Position numbers and translations under genes: made by a program
Notes under the pieces: generated by a model
The model's input: the letters and a program-made list of their open reading frames with translations, nothing else
Told to the model about the DNA's origin: nothing
Databases searched by the model: none
Part shown: piece by piece, positions 14,415 through 23,066 of the stretch
How positions within the stretch are numbered: position 1 is the first letter of the stretch
Layout: each line of letters starts with the position of its first letter
Assembly: GCA_017622135.1 (NCBI GenBank)
Contig: JAGARR010000032.1
Location: 1 to 33,937, forward strand
Reading direction: 5' to 3'
Length of the DNA: 33,937 nucleotides
From: Spirochaetaceae bacterium
GTDB lineage: Bacteria > Spirochaetota > Spirochaetia > Treponematales > Treponemataceae

Positions 14415-15359
14415 ATGGTAGTCAACAAAAGTGGTGGGTCCAGCTCCAAAGGCAAGGATTGGAAGAGGACAGGATTCATCCTGGCCTTCCTCGCTCCCAC
14501 CATCATTTCCTTTTGCATCTATTACTTGTATCCCATTATCACGGTATTCGTGACCTCTTTCTGCAAATGGGACTATACGAACATAGCAAATCCTGAATTC
14601 TTTGGATTCAAGGATATGTGGAGCAACTACAAGTATCTTTTCCAGACCTACCCCTACTTTTGGGAGGCTTTAAAAAACTCCTCGGCTTGGGCGCTGCTGG
14701 CAGTGGTTCTGCAGGTGCCAGTGGCTACTTTGGTGGCCATGACCTTGGCCCAGCCCATCCGTGGCATCAACATCGTGCGGAACATCTACGTGGTTCCCAA
14801 TATGATTTCATCTGCCGCCATGGGTATGATTTTCCTGCAGGTGTACAGTCCCCTGTACGGACTGGTAAACCCTGTGGTGGAGCTGTTCATTCCCGGCTTT
14901 AGCGAGAACATCCTGCTACTGAGAGGTCCTGCCTTCTGGGCCATGACGGGAGCCTATATCTTCTTTACGGGAACCACCACTTTGATGATTCTTGGCAACA
15001 TCAAGGCCATTCCGGAGGAGATTCGTGAGGCGGCTATCATCGACGGGGTGTCTGGAATCAAGCTGGATTGGTACATCACCCTTCCGATGATCAAGGACAC
15101 GCTGCGGACGGTCTCCATCCTCTGCGCTACGGCAGGCTTCCTGCTGTACAATGAGGTGTATTTCCTGACCAAGGGTGCGGCAGGAACCTACAGTATCAGC
15201 TACGTTATCCGAGAGCTGGCAATCACCAGTCCCAGAACCCAGTTCGGGCGGGCAAATGCTGTGGCGGTAATCCAGATTCTGGCCGGGCTGGTGATTATCC
15301 TGCTAGTTCGTCTCCTGTATAGCATCTCATTCCAGAAAAAGCGGAGGGCAAAGGCATGA
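14415..15359 (+). CDS. ABC sugar transporter permease, first subunit (MalF-type)
   Basis: The 314-residue protein has about six membrane helices, the first near residues 17-41 (TGFILAFLAPTIISFCIYYLYPII), and belongs to the binding-protein-dependent transport inner-membrane family. The cytoplasmic EAA loop that contacts the ATPase is visible as IPEEIREAAIIDGVSGIKLDWYITLPMI. The start at 14415 is chosen because AGGGGG lies 5 nt upstream; an in-frame ATG at 14391 and GTG at 14358 have weaker or no ribosome sites. Its stop overlaps the start of the next permease (ATGA), so the two are translationally coupled and should form the channel heterodimer. Confidence 0.92.
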   Translation: MVVNKSGGSSSKGKDWKRTGFILAFLAPTIISFCIYYLYPIITVFVTSFCKWDYTNIANPEFFGFKDMWSNYKYLFQTYPYFWEALKNSSAWALLAVVLQVPVATLVAMTLAQPIRGINIVRNIYVVPNMISSAAMGMIFLQVYSPLYGLVNPVVELFIPGFSENILLLRGPAFWAMTGAYIFFTGTTTLMILGNIKAIPEEIREAAIIDGVSGIKLDWYITLPMIKDTLRTVSILCATAGFLLYNEVYFLTKGAAGTYSISYVIRELAITSPRTQFGRANAVAVIQILAGLVIILLVRLLYSISFQKKRRAKA

Positions 15360-16183
15360 CAGTGAAAAACAGGTTTGCCAATCTCTACAACTACCTTGTC
15401 ATCCTCTGGGTTTTGATTGTCGCTTTGGGGCCTATCATTTGGCTGGTGCTCTCCAGCTTGAAGGTGGAGCCCCAGGCCCGCCCTGGATTCATGCTGCCGG
15501 AGTCAATTTATCTGCAAGGATACATCTCCACCTTCCGGGATCTGAATGTGATGCAGTATTTCGGCAACAGTATGTTCATTGCTGGTGTGTCTGTGGTGCT
15601 CAGTATCCTGATGATTTCCATGTCGGCATACGTGGTGGCCCGCATGGATTTTCCCGGTAAGTCCTTGGTGAGCATCATGCTGTACTGCACCATGTTTATC
15701 CCTGCCACGGCATTGACCTATCCGGTGTACAACTTGATAAACAGATTGGGCCTCCACGATACCAGGGGCGCACTGATTCTGATTTACGCCTGTAGCGGTG
15801 TTGCCACCAGCTTTTTCATCATCAGGAACTATTACGGCAACGTGCCCAGGGACATGGAGGATGCGGCCCGCATTGACGGCTGCGGCTATGCCCAGACCTG
15901 GTTCAGAATCATCTTTCCCATGGCTCGTCCCGGCATCATGACGGCGGCAATCCTTGCCTTCTTCAACAACTGGAATGAATTCTACTGGGCCTCCCTGGTC
16001 ATTGTCACCCGGGAAAAGCTGCCGGTTCCGGCTCTGCTTTCCACCTTTACCAATGCCTTCCGCACCAATTACAACGGCCTTTTTTCCGCCATTGTAGTCA
16101 TCATACTGCCGCCCATCATCCTCTATTGCATCTTCAGCAAATTCTTTATTGAGGCTCTGTCTGGCGGGGCGGTAAAGGGCTAG
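15356..16183 (+). CDS. ABC sugar transporter permease, second subunit (MalG-type)
   Basis: The 275-residue protein has about six membrane helices and the EAA loop MEDAARIDGCGYAQTWFRIIFPMARPG, the docking site for the ATPase. Length and motifs match the MalG/carbohydrate uptake type 1 group. It begins 4 nt inside the preceding permease and ends 8 nt before the oxidoreductase gene, so it is firmly in the operon. No gene for an ABC ATPase exists in the window. Many type 1 sugar importers share a single MsmX/UgpC-like ATPase encoded elsewhere, which is the likely solution here. Confidence 0.93.
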   Translation: MTVKNRFANLYNYLVILWVLIVALGPIIWLVLSSLKVEPQARPGFMLPESIYLQGYISTFRDLNVMQYFGNSMFIAGVSVVLSILMISMSAYVVARMDFPGKSLVSIMLYCTMFIPATALTYPVYNLINRLGLHDTRGALILIYACSGVATSFFIIRNYYGNVPRDMEDAARIDGCGYAQTWFRIIFPMARPGIMTAAILAFFNNWNEFYWASLVIVTREKLPVPALLSTFTNAFRTNYNGLFSAIVVIILPPIILYCIFSKFFIEALSGGAVKG

Positions 16184-16191
16184 GAGGAAGG

Positions 16192-17499
16192 ATGAAAAAA
16201 CTGACAGCAATCTTGCTGGGGGCTGGTCATCGTGGAGCCGATGCCTATGCCGCCTATGCCTTGTCCTTTCCCAACGAGCTGGAATTTGTGGCGGTGGCGG
16301 AGCCTCGGCAGGATCGGCGGGAGGAATTCTGTCGTCTCCACAATATCCCCGCAGAACGGAGCTTTGATCACTGGCAGCTGCTGCTGGACCAGCCCAAGCT
16401 GGCGGATTGCGCCTTCATCTGCACCCAGGACAGGATGCATTTTGAGCCCTTGATGCGGGCGGTGGCATTGGGCTATCAGATTCTGGTTGAAAAGCCGGTG
16501 ACTCCTGACAAGGAGGAGCTGCTGAAAATCCGTGAGCTGGCCCGCAGCTATCACGGTGTTATCAGTGTGGCCCATGTGCTGCGGTATTCCTCCTTCTTCT
16601 CAAAGATAAAGGAGCTGCTGGAGCAGGGGGCCGTTGGTGATTTGGTGAACATTCAGCACATGGAAAGTGTCGGCTGGTGGCACATGGCTCACAGCTTTGT
16701 GCGGGGCAACTGGCGCAATAGCGAAGAGAGCTGCCCCATGATTCTGGCAAAATGCTGCCACGACTTTGACATCCTTTTGTGGCTGGTGGGAAAGCCCTGC
16801 CGTGCAGTCTCCAGCTTTGGTAGCTTGAAGGTGTTCAAGGCGGAAAATGCTCCCAAGGGCAGCCCCGGCCACTGTCTCGACGGCTGTGTTCATCGTGACA
16901 GCTGTCCCTTTTATGCACCACGGTTTTATCTGGAGAATCCACAGGCTCCTTCCGGCAATTTTCGGCGGGTGGTGGCCATTGAGGATACCGACGAGGCTCT
17001 GTTGGCAGCTTTGGCCACGGGACCCTATGGCCGCTGTGTCTACCGCTGCGACAATGACGTGGTGGACCATCAGGTGGTGAACATGGTTTTTGACGGCGAT
17101 GTGACGGCGAGCCTCACCATGAGTGCCTTTACGGAGCAGTGCCAGCGCACCATCAACCTCCAGGGTACCAGAGGACAGATTACTGGCTGCATGGAGGACA
17201 ACAGGGTGGTGCTCACGGACTTTACCAGCGGCAACGTGACGGAATTCAAGCTGAGGGTGCCACCCACCGGACACAGCGGAAGCGACACCCTGATGATGAG
17301 GACCTTTGTGGAGCTGGTATCCCAAAGACTGCACTCCGGTAGTCATGAAATTCCCACCGCCACCAACTCCAAGAACAGGAGCGACGCTGTTCAGGCAGTG
17401 GAAAGCCATCTGATGGCCTTGGCTGCAGAGGAAAGTCGGCTCCAGGGCGGAGTCTTGGTGTCCATGGACAGATTTTGTACATTCCAGGAGGGAGGATGA
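16192..17499 (+). CDS. Gfo/Idh/MocA-family NAD(P)-dependent oxidoreductase
   Basis: The 435-residue cytoplasmic protein has a Rossmann domain with the dinucleotide motif LLGAGHRG (9-15), then DCAFICTQDRMH and the family signature VEKPV near residue 99. The C-terminal alpha/beta domain carries HCCHDFD-like residues (AKCCHDFDILLWL), which resemble the histidine-aspartate substrate site of the family. A cysteine-rich insert (HCLDGCVHRDSCPFY, about 225-240) may bind metal; similar inserts occur in some members. These enzymes oxidise or reduce sugars and inositols. Here it sits between the permeases and alpha-L-fucosidase, overlapping the latter by 4 nt, so it probably modifies the imported sugar or a product. 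Substrate unknown. GGAGGAAGG precedes the ATG. Confidence 0.92.
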   Translation: MKKLTAILLGAGHRGADAYAAYALSFPNELEFVAVAEPRQDRREEFCRLHNIPAERSFDHWQLLLDQPKLADCAFICTQDRMHFEPLMRAVALGYQILVEKPVTPDKEELLKIRELARSYHGVISVAHVLRYSSFFSKIKELLEQGAVGDLVNIQHMESVGWWHMAHSFVRGNWRNSEESCPMILAKCCHDFDILLWLVGKPCRAVSSFGSLKVFKAENAPKGSPGHCLDGCVHRDSCPFYAPRFYLENPQAPSGNFRRVVAIEDTDEALLAALATGPYGRCVYRCDNDVVDHQVVNMVFDGDVTASLTMSAFTEQCQRTINLQGTRGQITGCMEDNRVVLTDFTSGNVTEFKLRVPPTGHSGSDTLMMRTFVELVSQRLHSGSHEIPTATNSKNRSDAVQAVESHLMALAAEESRLQGGVLVSMDRFCTFQEGG

Positions 17500-18821
17500 A
17501 TCAGGAGATATGGCAGCGGACAGAATGGTTCCGTGAGGCTCGATTCGGTATGTTCATTCATTGGGGGCTGTATGCCATCCCCGCCCGTGGTGAATGGGTT
17601 CGCTCCCACGAGGAGCTTTCTATCCAGGACTATGAGCCGTACTTCCACCAGTTTGACCCGGTGGATTACAACCCGCGGGAATGGATTCGTTTGGCGAAGG
17701 CCGCCGGAATGAAGTATGCTGTCATGACGGCCAAGCACCACGACGGATTCTGCCTCTTTGACTCAGCCTACAGCGACTACAAATGCACCAACACGAGGGC
17801 TGGTCGTGACCTGGTACGGGAATTTGTGGATGCCTGCCATGAGGAAGGCATCAGGGCAGGGTTGTATTTTTCCATCATCGACTGGCATCATCCCGACTAT
17901 CCCAAGTATGGCGACCTGTTCCATCCCATGCGGAACAATGAGGCCTTCAAGGATGAGAAGATTGATTTTGACCGCTACCTGGACTTCATGCACAACCAGG
18001 TTCGAGAGCTGGTGACAAACTACGGTACGCTGGACATACTCTGGTTTGACTTTGCCTACGGAGAGATGACTGGAGAGAAGTGGCGGGCAACGGAGCTTAT
18101 CAACATGGTTCGCCAGCACCAGCCCCAGGTGATTATAGACAATCGGCTGGAGGGGAATGGCGACAAGCACGGCAGTATTCTCACCCTTGAGCCTTCGGTC
18201 TATAGTGGAGACTTTGTGAGCCCGGAGCAGCTGCTGCCTCCCAGCGGCGTTCTGGATGTGGCTGGCAATCCCGTTCCCTGGGAATTGTGCGCCACCATGA
18301 ACAATCACTGGGGCTACTGCAACTTTGACCATGAGTACAAGAGCGCCAAGATGATTGTCAGAAAGCTGGTGGAATGTGTCAGCAAGGGCGGCAACCTGAT
18401 TATGAACGTGGGGCCTGATGCACGAGGAAACATTCCAAAGGAGAGCGTGGCAATCCTGCAGGAAATCGGACGGTGGATGCAGTTGAATGGCGAGAGTGTC
18501 TACGGGTGCGGTGTCTCGTCCCTGCCCAAGCCTGAGTGGGGGCGCTACACCCAGCGGGGAGATACTATCTATGCCCACGTCTACGAGCCGCCCTTAGGTG
18601 CTCTACCACTCACGGGCATTGCACCTGACCAGCTGGAGTCTGTTCTGTATGTGGCGGACGGAAGCCAGGTGCGGCCCGGCTACGGCTGGAACACTGCCCT
18701 CTACAAGGACGTGAGCTTTGTCTCCTTTGGACAGGATCCGGTCTTTACTTATCCTCTTCCTGATCCGGTGGACACTGTTCTGAGAATCCAGCTGAAGAAA
18801 GGGCTCGGCGGTGACGAATGA
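17496..18821 (+). CDS. Alpha-L-fucosidase, GH29, cytoplasmic
   Basis: The 441-residue protein opens with the GH29 signature ARFGMFIHWGLYAIPARGEWV (about 15-35), has the HHDGF substrate-binding residues (81-85) and the nucleophile region DILWFDF with Asp185 the likely catalytic aspartate. NLIMNVGPDARG is another family mark. It removes terminal alpha-L-fucose from glycans. No signal peptide is present, so it should act on oligosaccharides already imported by the neighbouring transporter, unlike secreted fucosidases. The ATG at 17496 overlaps the oxidoreductase stop and follows AGGAGGGAGG directly. Its last 77 bases overlap, on the other strand, the end of the YgjV-like gene. No fucose isomerase, kinase or aldolase genes are nearby. 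Confidence 0.95.
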   Translation: MNQEIWQRTEWFREARFGMFIHWGLYAIPARGEWVRSHEELSIQDYEPYFHQFDPVDYNPREWIRLAKAAGMKYAVMTAKHHDGFCLFDSAYSDYKCTNTRAGRDLVREFVDACHEEGIRAGLYFSIIDWHHPDYPKYGDLFHPMRNNEAFKDEKIDFDRYLDFMHNQVRELVTNYGTLDILWFDFAYGEMTGEKWRATELINMVRQHQPQVIIDNRLEGNGDKHGSILTLEPSVYSGDFVSPEQLLPPSGVLDVAGNPVPWELCATMNNHWGYCNFDHEYKSAKMIVRKLVECVSKGGNLIMNVGPDARGNIPKESVAILQEIGRWMQLNGESVYGCGVSSLPKPEWGRYTQRGDTIYAHVYEPPLGALPLTGIAPDQLESVLYVADGSQVRPGYGWNTALYKDVSFVSFGQDPVFTYPLPDPVDTVLRIQLKKGLGGDE

Positions 18822-19317
18822 TTCCCATGACGGAGGAGGTGATGGCCACCGCCTCATTGACCATGCCGCCATAGGAACGCACAAAGACATTGTAGGCCAG
18901 AATGAAGCTGCATGAGATGGCCATGGTGTAGCGGGTTGCCTGAGGATTTGTCAGGGAGAGGGCAAAGGTATTCACCATGAGTCCTATGGTAATGAGGATT
19001 GCATGGGGGCCTTCTCCAGTAAAGAGGCTCAGGCTGCCGATTATCACCATCAGCAGGTAGGGATAGAACCGGTAGGAAAAAATCTTCTTGTCCCGATTGA
19101 TGAAGATGAGGTTCCTGACGACGCAGACGATGTTCAGAATCATCCCGGTGACAGCCCCGATGAGGGCGTAGTTTATCATGATTGCGATGGTCACCAGCAT
19201 GTTCATGATGAGAATCTTCTTCTGGGTGGACATCTGGTATGCCACAAAGGAAATTGCCACCGCCACAAGCCCGAACAGCTGGCCGATACATTCTGTCACC
19301 GTCATTCCAAGTATCAT
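18745..19317 (-). CDS. YgjV-like inner membrane protein
   Basis: The 190-residue protein has about five or six hydrophobic helices (for example IGQLFGLVAVAISFVAYQ, ILIMNMLVTIAIMINYALIG, FYPYLLMVIIGSLSLF, AILITIGLMVNTFAL) with the SFVAYQMSTQKKILIMN start typical of the YgjV family. Function of that family is not established. It is the last gene of the minus-strand polyphosphate operon, 38 nt after ppk, with a good ribosome site (AGGAGG, 7 nt before the ATG). The soluble tail (about 165-190) is encoded antisense to the end of the fucosidase gene, which may mean the tail was gained by stop-codon loss. Confidence 0.8.
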   Translation of the reverse strand: MILGMTVTECIGQLFGLVAVAISFVAYQMSTQKKILIMNMLVTIAIMINYALIGAVTGMILNIVCVVRNLIFINRDKKIFSYRFYPYLLMVIIGSLSLFTGEGPHAILITIGLMVNTFALSLTNPQATRYTMAISCSFILAYNVFVRSYGGMVNEAVAITSSVMGIIRHRRALSSAGFSEQCPPDQEEDK

Positions 19318-19355
19318 TCCCCTTCCTCCTTTCTTTGCGGAATGTCTCCGTCTTC

Positions 19356-21506
19356 CTATCCCCGCCGCCGCACCACAAATTCAATGGGAACGTGGGTGTC
19401 ACAGGCTTCAACTCGCCGCTGGTACATCTGCTGGAGTTTTTCCTGCACTCGGACCGGCGGCTGCCCATCCGTTGGTTGGGCAGGAACCCAGCTACCGTCA
19501 CGTTGCAGCTGGTGGGCGTGGGAGGTGTCCTCAAAATACATCTGGAGAATCCGTTTCACCTCCTTGAAGGTTTCTTCCTGCAGCACTGGGAACATCAGCT
19601 CCACCCGACGCTCCATGTTGCGGGGCATCCAGTCGGCACTGGAAAGGTACAGCTCCTCGGCACCACCATTCTGGAAGTAGAAGATGCGGGAATGCTCCAG
19701 ATACCGGTCTATGATGCTGACAACCTGAATGTTCTCGCTTTGTCCTGGAACCCCCGGCACCAGCATACAAATTCCCCGCACATTCAGCAGCACCCGCACT
19801 CCCGCCTGGCTGGCTTCGTACAGCTTCTGGATAATCTCTTCGTGGCCAATGCTGTTCATCTTGGCTATGATGAGGCCAGGCACGCTTTCGGTGGACAGCC
19901 GTGTTTCCCGTTCAATCAGCTCCAATAGTTTGTCCTTCAAGGTGACCGGTGCCATCAGCAGCCGTTCCATGGGCTGGATGATGGAGTAGCCGGAGATAGT
20001 GTTGAAGAACAGGGTGGCGTCGTTGGCGAATTCCTCGTTGGTGGTGAAGAGGGACAGATCCACGTAGAGCTTCGCTGTCTTGTCGTTGTAGTTGCCGGTG
20101 GACAGGTGGACATAGCGGCAGATACCTGTCTCCTCCCGCCGCACCACCATTAGTAGCTTTCCGTGAACCTTTAGATGGAGGATGCCATGAACTACAATGA
20201 CGCCAGCCTTTTCCAGTTGATCCGCCCAGGAAAGGTTCTGCCGCTCGTCAAAGCGGGCCTTCAACTCCACAAAGACTGTCACCTGCTTTCCCTTCTGGGC
20301 GGCCCGCTCCAAGGCCCTGATGATGGGTGAGTTTCCACTGGTACGGTAAAGGGTCATCTTGATGGCCATGGTGTTGGCATCGTCGGCGGCATCGTTGAGA
20401 AAGGTCACCACGGGATCGTAGGATTCAAAGGGAACGTGAATCAATACGTCTCGGTGCTTGAGGGTGTCCCACAGGGGCTGGCCTTTTTCTAGCAGCGGGG
20501 GATAAAAATGCTCCCATTTTTCATAGGATAGGGCCGCTGCCTGGGGCCATTCCGTCAGGTCCAGCAGGGTTGAGGGGTCAATGGGGCCTTCCACCGTGTA
20601 CACATCCTGCTCCGTCAGCCCCAGCTTTTCCTGTAGAAAATCTGTCAGGTAGCGGGTGGCCCTGGTGCACAGGAGCCGCACTGGCCAGGAGGATTGGCGT
20701 TTTTCCAGCACCGCCTCCATGGCCTGGGGCAGGTCGATGGTCTCGTCCTCGTCTACCGCAAAGTCCGCATCACGGTTCACCTTGAAAAGCATTCCCTCCA
20801 GCACCTTGTAGCCGGGGAAGAGATAGGTGGCATAGTGATAGATGATGTCGTCCAGCAGGGTGAACTGGATGGCGTGACTCCCAGCTGCTTCAGGTGTTTC
20901 TGCGGGCAGGACAACTATCCGGGAAATCCCTGCGGGAACCTGAATCAGTGCCACCGGAATTGTATTTGGGGCCGGAGCGAAGGGATTTCGCTCTGTATCA
21001 TTGCGGGAAAGTGGCTCAAGGGCAAAGGCGCCGTAGAGCTTCAGGTTGGCCAGATGGGGAAAAAGCTCCCCGTCGGTGCGGATGGGAGTCAGCAGGGGAA
21101 ATATTTCCTGCATGAACATGGTTTTGGTGAACTGGGTGTGCTTTTGGGTGTACTCCTTTGGTGACACATAGTGGATTCCCTGCTGGGCTAGCTGGGGTAA
21201 AACTTGATTCATCAGGGTTTCGTACTGCAAGCCCACCACCTGATGGGCACGGTTCGAGATGCGCTCCAGCTGCTCCTGGGGGGTGAGACCCGCCAGATCC
21301 CGCTGCTCGGGTGAGTGCCGACGCTGGCGTTTGATGGCTGCAACACGAACCATAAAGAACTCGTCAAAGTTGGAGGACACAATGGCTAGGAATTTCAGCC
21401 GTTCCATGAGGGGAATGTCGGTGCGGCGGGCCTCGTGCAGAACCCGCGCGTTGAATTCAATCCAGGAAAGCTCCCGGTTAAAGAACAGGGGGGATGGTGT
21501 TTTCAT
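19356..21506 (-). CDS. ppk1: Polyphosphate kinase 1
   Basis: The 716-residue protein reversibly transfers the gamma-phosphate of ATP to polyphosphate at the membrane or in the cytoplasm. The N-terminal domain starts FFNRELSWIEFNARVLHEA, a PPK1 hallmark. The two catalytic histidines are present: His448 in HLKVHGKL, the autophosphorylated residue in the E. coli enzyme, and His605 in IIDRYLEHSRIFYF. VELKARFDERQN, HLSTGNYNDKTAKLYVDL and the C-terminal DWMPRNMERRVELMFP block complete the four-domain enzyme at normal length. It lies 18 nt after ppx on the minus strand, so synthesis and degradation genes are co-transcribed. Function is confidently assigned. Confidence 0.97.
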   Translation of the reverse strand: MKTPSPLFFNRELSWIEFNARVLHEARRTDIPLMERLKFLAIVSSNFDEFFMVRVAAIKRQRRHSPEQRDLAGLTPQEQLERISNRAHQVVGLQYETLMNQVLPQLAQQGIHYVSPKEYTQKHTQFTKTMFMQEIFPLLTPIRTDGELFPHLANLKLYGAFALEPLSRNDTERNPFAPAPNTIPVALIQVPAGISRIVVLPAETPEAAGSHAIQFTLLDDIIYHYATYLFPGYKVLEGMLFKVNRDADFAVDEDETIDLPQAMEAVLEKRQSSWPVRLLCTRATRYLTDFLQEKLGLTEQDVYTVEGPIDPSTLLDLTEWPQAAALSYEKWEHFYPPLLEKGQPLWDTLKHRDVLIHVPFESYDPVVTFLNDAADDANTMAIKMTLYRTSGNSPIIRALERAAQKGKQVTVFVELKARFDERQNLSWADQLEKAGVIVVHGILHLKVHGKLLMVVRREETGICRYVHLSTGNYNDKTAKLYVDLSLFTTNEEFANDATLFFNTISGYSIIQPMERLLMAPVTLKDKLLELIERETRLSTESVPGLIIAKMNSIGHEEIIQKLYEASQAGVRVLLNVRGICMLVPGVPGQSENIQVVSIIDRYLEHSRIFYFQNGGAEELYLSSADWMPRNMERRVELMFPVLQEETFKEVKRILQMYFEDTSHAHQLQRDGSWVPAQPTDGQPPVRVQEKLQQMYQRRVEACDTHVPIEFVVRRRG

Positions 21507-21524
21507 GTCTCGTCTCTCTTCCTG

Positions 21525-23063
21525 CTAGCTGAGCAGTACCTTGTATCCAAAGACCGCCTCAAAGAGGTCAGCCTTTTCTGCCAGGGCCCGCTGCTCCAGA
21601 ACAAGGGAATGGGTTCCGCTGCATCTAATTATAAGGGTATCGGGATGGAAATCAATGGTGAAGTCCGTCAGTCGCTGGCCATGTCCCCGGTCCAGGGCGT
21701 CAGCAATGCGAATCAGCGCCGTCATCTTCAGCACCGTGATGCGGCTTTCCCGATCTTGGCGTGAAAAGTGAGGCAGGTCTCGTGGAGAGGTGTTGCCCCG
21801 GTGGCCGTAGGAAATCTGGGCAATCATGTCTATTTGGTCCCGGCTCAGCCCGAAAATGTCGGAGTTGTTGATGATGTAGCTGCTGTGGAGGTGGTGGTTG
21901 TCTGCCCCAATGAACATACCGATGTCGTGGAGGATGGCGGCCACCTCCAGGATGATTCTCGTCTCCTCCTGCAGCCCCAGCTCCTCCTTCAGGCTGTCGA
22001 AGAGCCGCAGGGCAATGTGACGGACACATTCTGCATGGTTGATGTCTGCCCGGTATTTTTGGGCAAGGTTCCAGGCGGAGGCGGTAATCTGGGCAGCAAA
22101 ATTTTCCTGTAGCTGCTGGTTGGGCTGTTGTATTCCACTGAGAATCAAGCCCTCCCGAGTGTTGGTATTGGGGACTAGGATGGCCTCCGCTTGGGTGAAT
22201 TGAAGAAAGAACTTGTAGGCCATCAATGATATGGCAAAGGTTTGGGCCTCACTGTAGCTTATCTTGAATTTCAATGCGCATTCCTCAGCGGAATAGGACT
22301 GCACCTCCTCTGCAAGACGGGTAAACTCCCCTCGGCCTATCTGCCAAAGCTTCGGGGCAATTTTGACACCGTAGGTCTTGGCAATAATCTGTGCGTCGGG
22401 CCCCATGGCGATGAACTGGGTTATGTTGGAGAAATTCAGTTCCTGGCTCATGGATGTTCGCATGACCCTGATGTAGTCCTCCAGAAAACGATTGGTGTCC
22501 TTGGCGGAGGAGATGGATTTCAGTTGCTGCTCGATGGAGACGGTGCCCAGTCGCAGTGTGTGGACTGCCGCAATCTGCCCCTGGGCTATCAGCATGATGT
22601 CGGTGGCGCCGCCTCCCACCTCAAGGATGATGGAATTATGCTCCTGCAGGAAAGAAAGATTATTCTGGAAGCAATTCCACACCGCAAGATACATGAGGCG
22701 GTTCTGCTCGATGCCGTCAATGACCTGCACTCGGTAGCCTGTTTTCACCATGATTCGATCCAGAACTGCATCCCGGTTGCGGGCGGTCCGCAGGGCACTG
22801 GTGGCGATGACGGTGACGTGGAAAGGGGCTATGTCCCAGCTTTTGATTTGCTCCTGGAATCGATGGATGATGTGCAGGCAGCTGAGGAGGGTATCCCGGG
22901 AAACGACGCCAGTGGTGAAAACATCGCGCCCCAGAGGGACAGGCAACTCGGCCCGGTCCACGGCTTTCCAGCCCTGCTGCGGGGAGTCTGTTTCCACCAA
23001 CTCCACCACCAGCAGCCTGATTCCTGTGGACCCAATCTCTATAACCGCCCTTGTCTCTGTCAT
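21525..23063 (-). CDS. ppx: Exopolyphosphatase/guanosine pentaphosphate phosphohydrolase with C-terminal HD domain
   Basis: The 512-residue protein belongs to the Ppx/GppA family: AVIEIGSTGIRLLVV at the N-terminus (ASKHA fold phosphate loop), Glu119 in IDGIEQNR as the likely catalytic base, and LEVGGGATDIMLI near residue 147 as the second loop. From about 330 an HD-type domain follows, with His349, HD at 379-380 (AAILHDIG) and further histidines at about 390-393, as in the longer E. coli-type enzymes. It releases phosphate from polyphosphate ends and may also act on pppGpp. It is 3 nt downstream of the glycosidase-like gene and directly upstream of ppk1. A paired ppx-ppk order is common in bacteria. 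The ribosome site (TAGGAT) is weak and close, suggesting translational coupling. Confidence 0.94.
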   Translation of the reverse strand: MTETRAVIEIGSTGIRLLVVELVETDSPQQGWKAVDRAELPVPLGRDVFTTGVVSRDTLLSCLHIIHRFQEQIKSWDIAPFHVTVIATSALRTARNRDAVLDRIMVKTGYRVQVIDGIEQNRLMYLAVWNCFQNNLSFLQEHNSIILEVGGGATDIMLIAQGQIAAVHTLRLGTVSIEQQLKSISSAKDTNRFLEDYIRVMRTSMSQELNFSNITQFIAMGPDAQIIAKTYGVKIAPKLWQIGRGEFTRLAEEVQSYSAEECALKFKISYSEAQTFAISLMAYKFFLQFTQAEAILVPNTNTREGLILSGIQQPNQQLQENFAAQITASAWNLAQKYRADINHAECVRHIALRLFDSLKEELGLQEETRIILEVAAILHDIGMFIGADNHHLHSSYIINNSDIFGLSRDQIDMIAQISYGHRGNTSPRDLPHFSRQDRESRITVLKMTALIRIADALDRGHGQRLTDFTIDFHPDTLIIRCSGTHSLVLEQRALAEKADLFEAVFGYKVLLS

Positions 23064-23066
23064 ATC

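Noticed and set aside
13127..14518. 463-codon open frame antisense to the soluble binding-protein gene
   Set aside because: It is a mirror of a strongly biased real gene on the other strand, crosses the intra-operon hairpin, has no ribosome site and reads as low-order sequence without domains.
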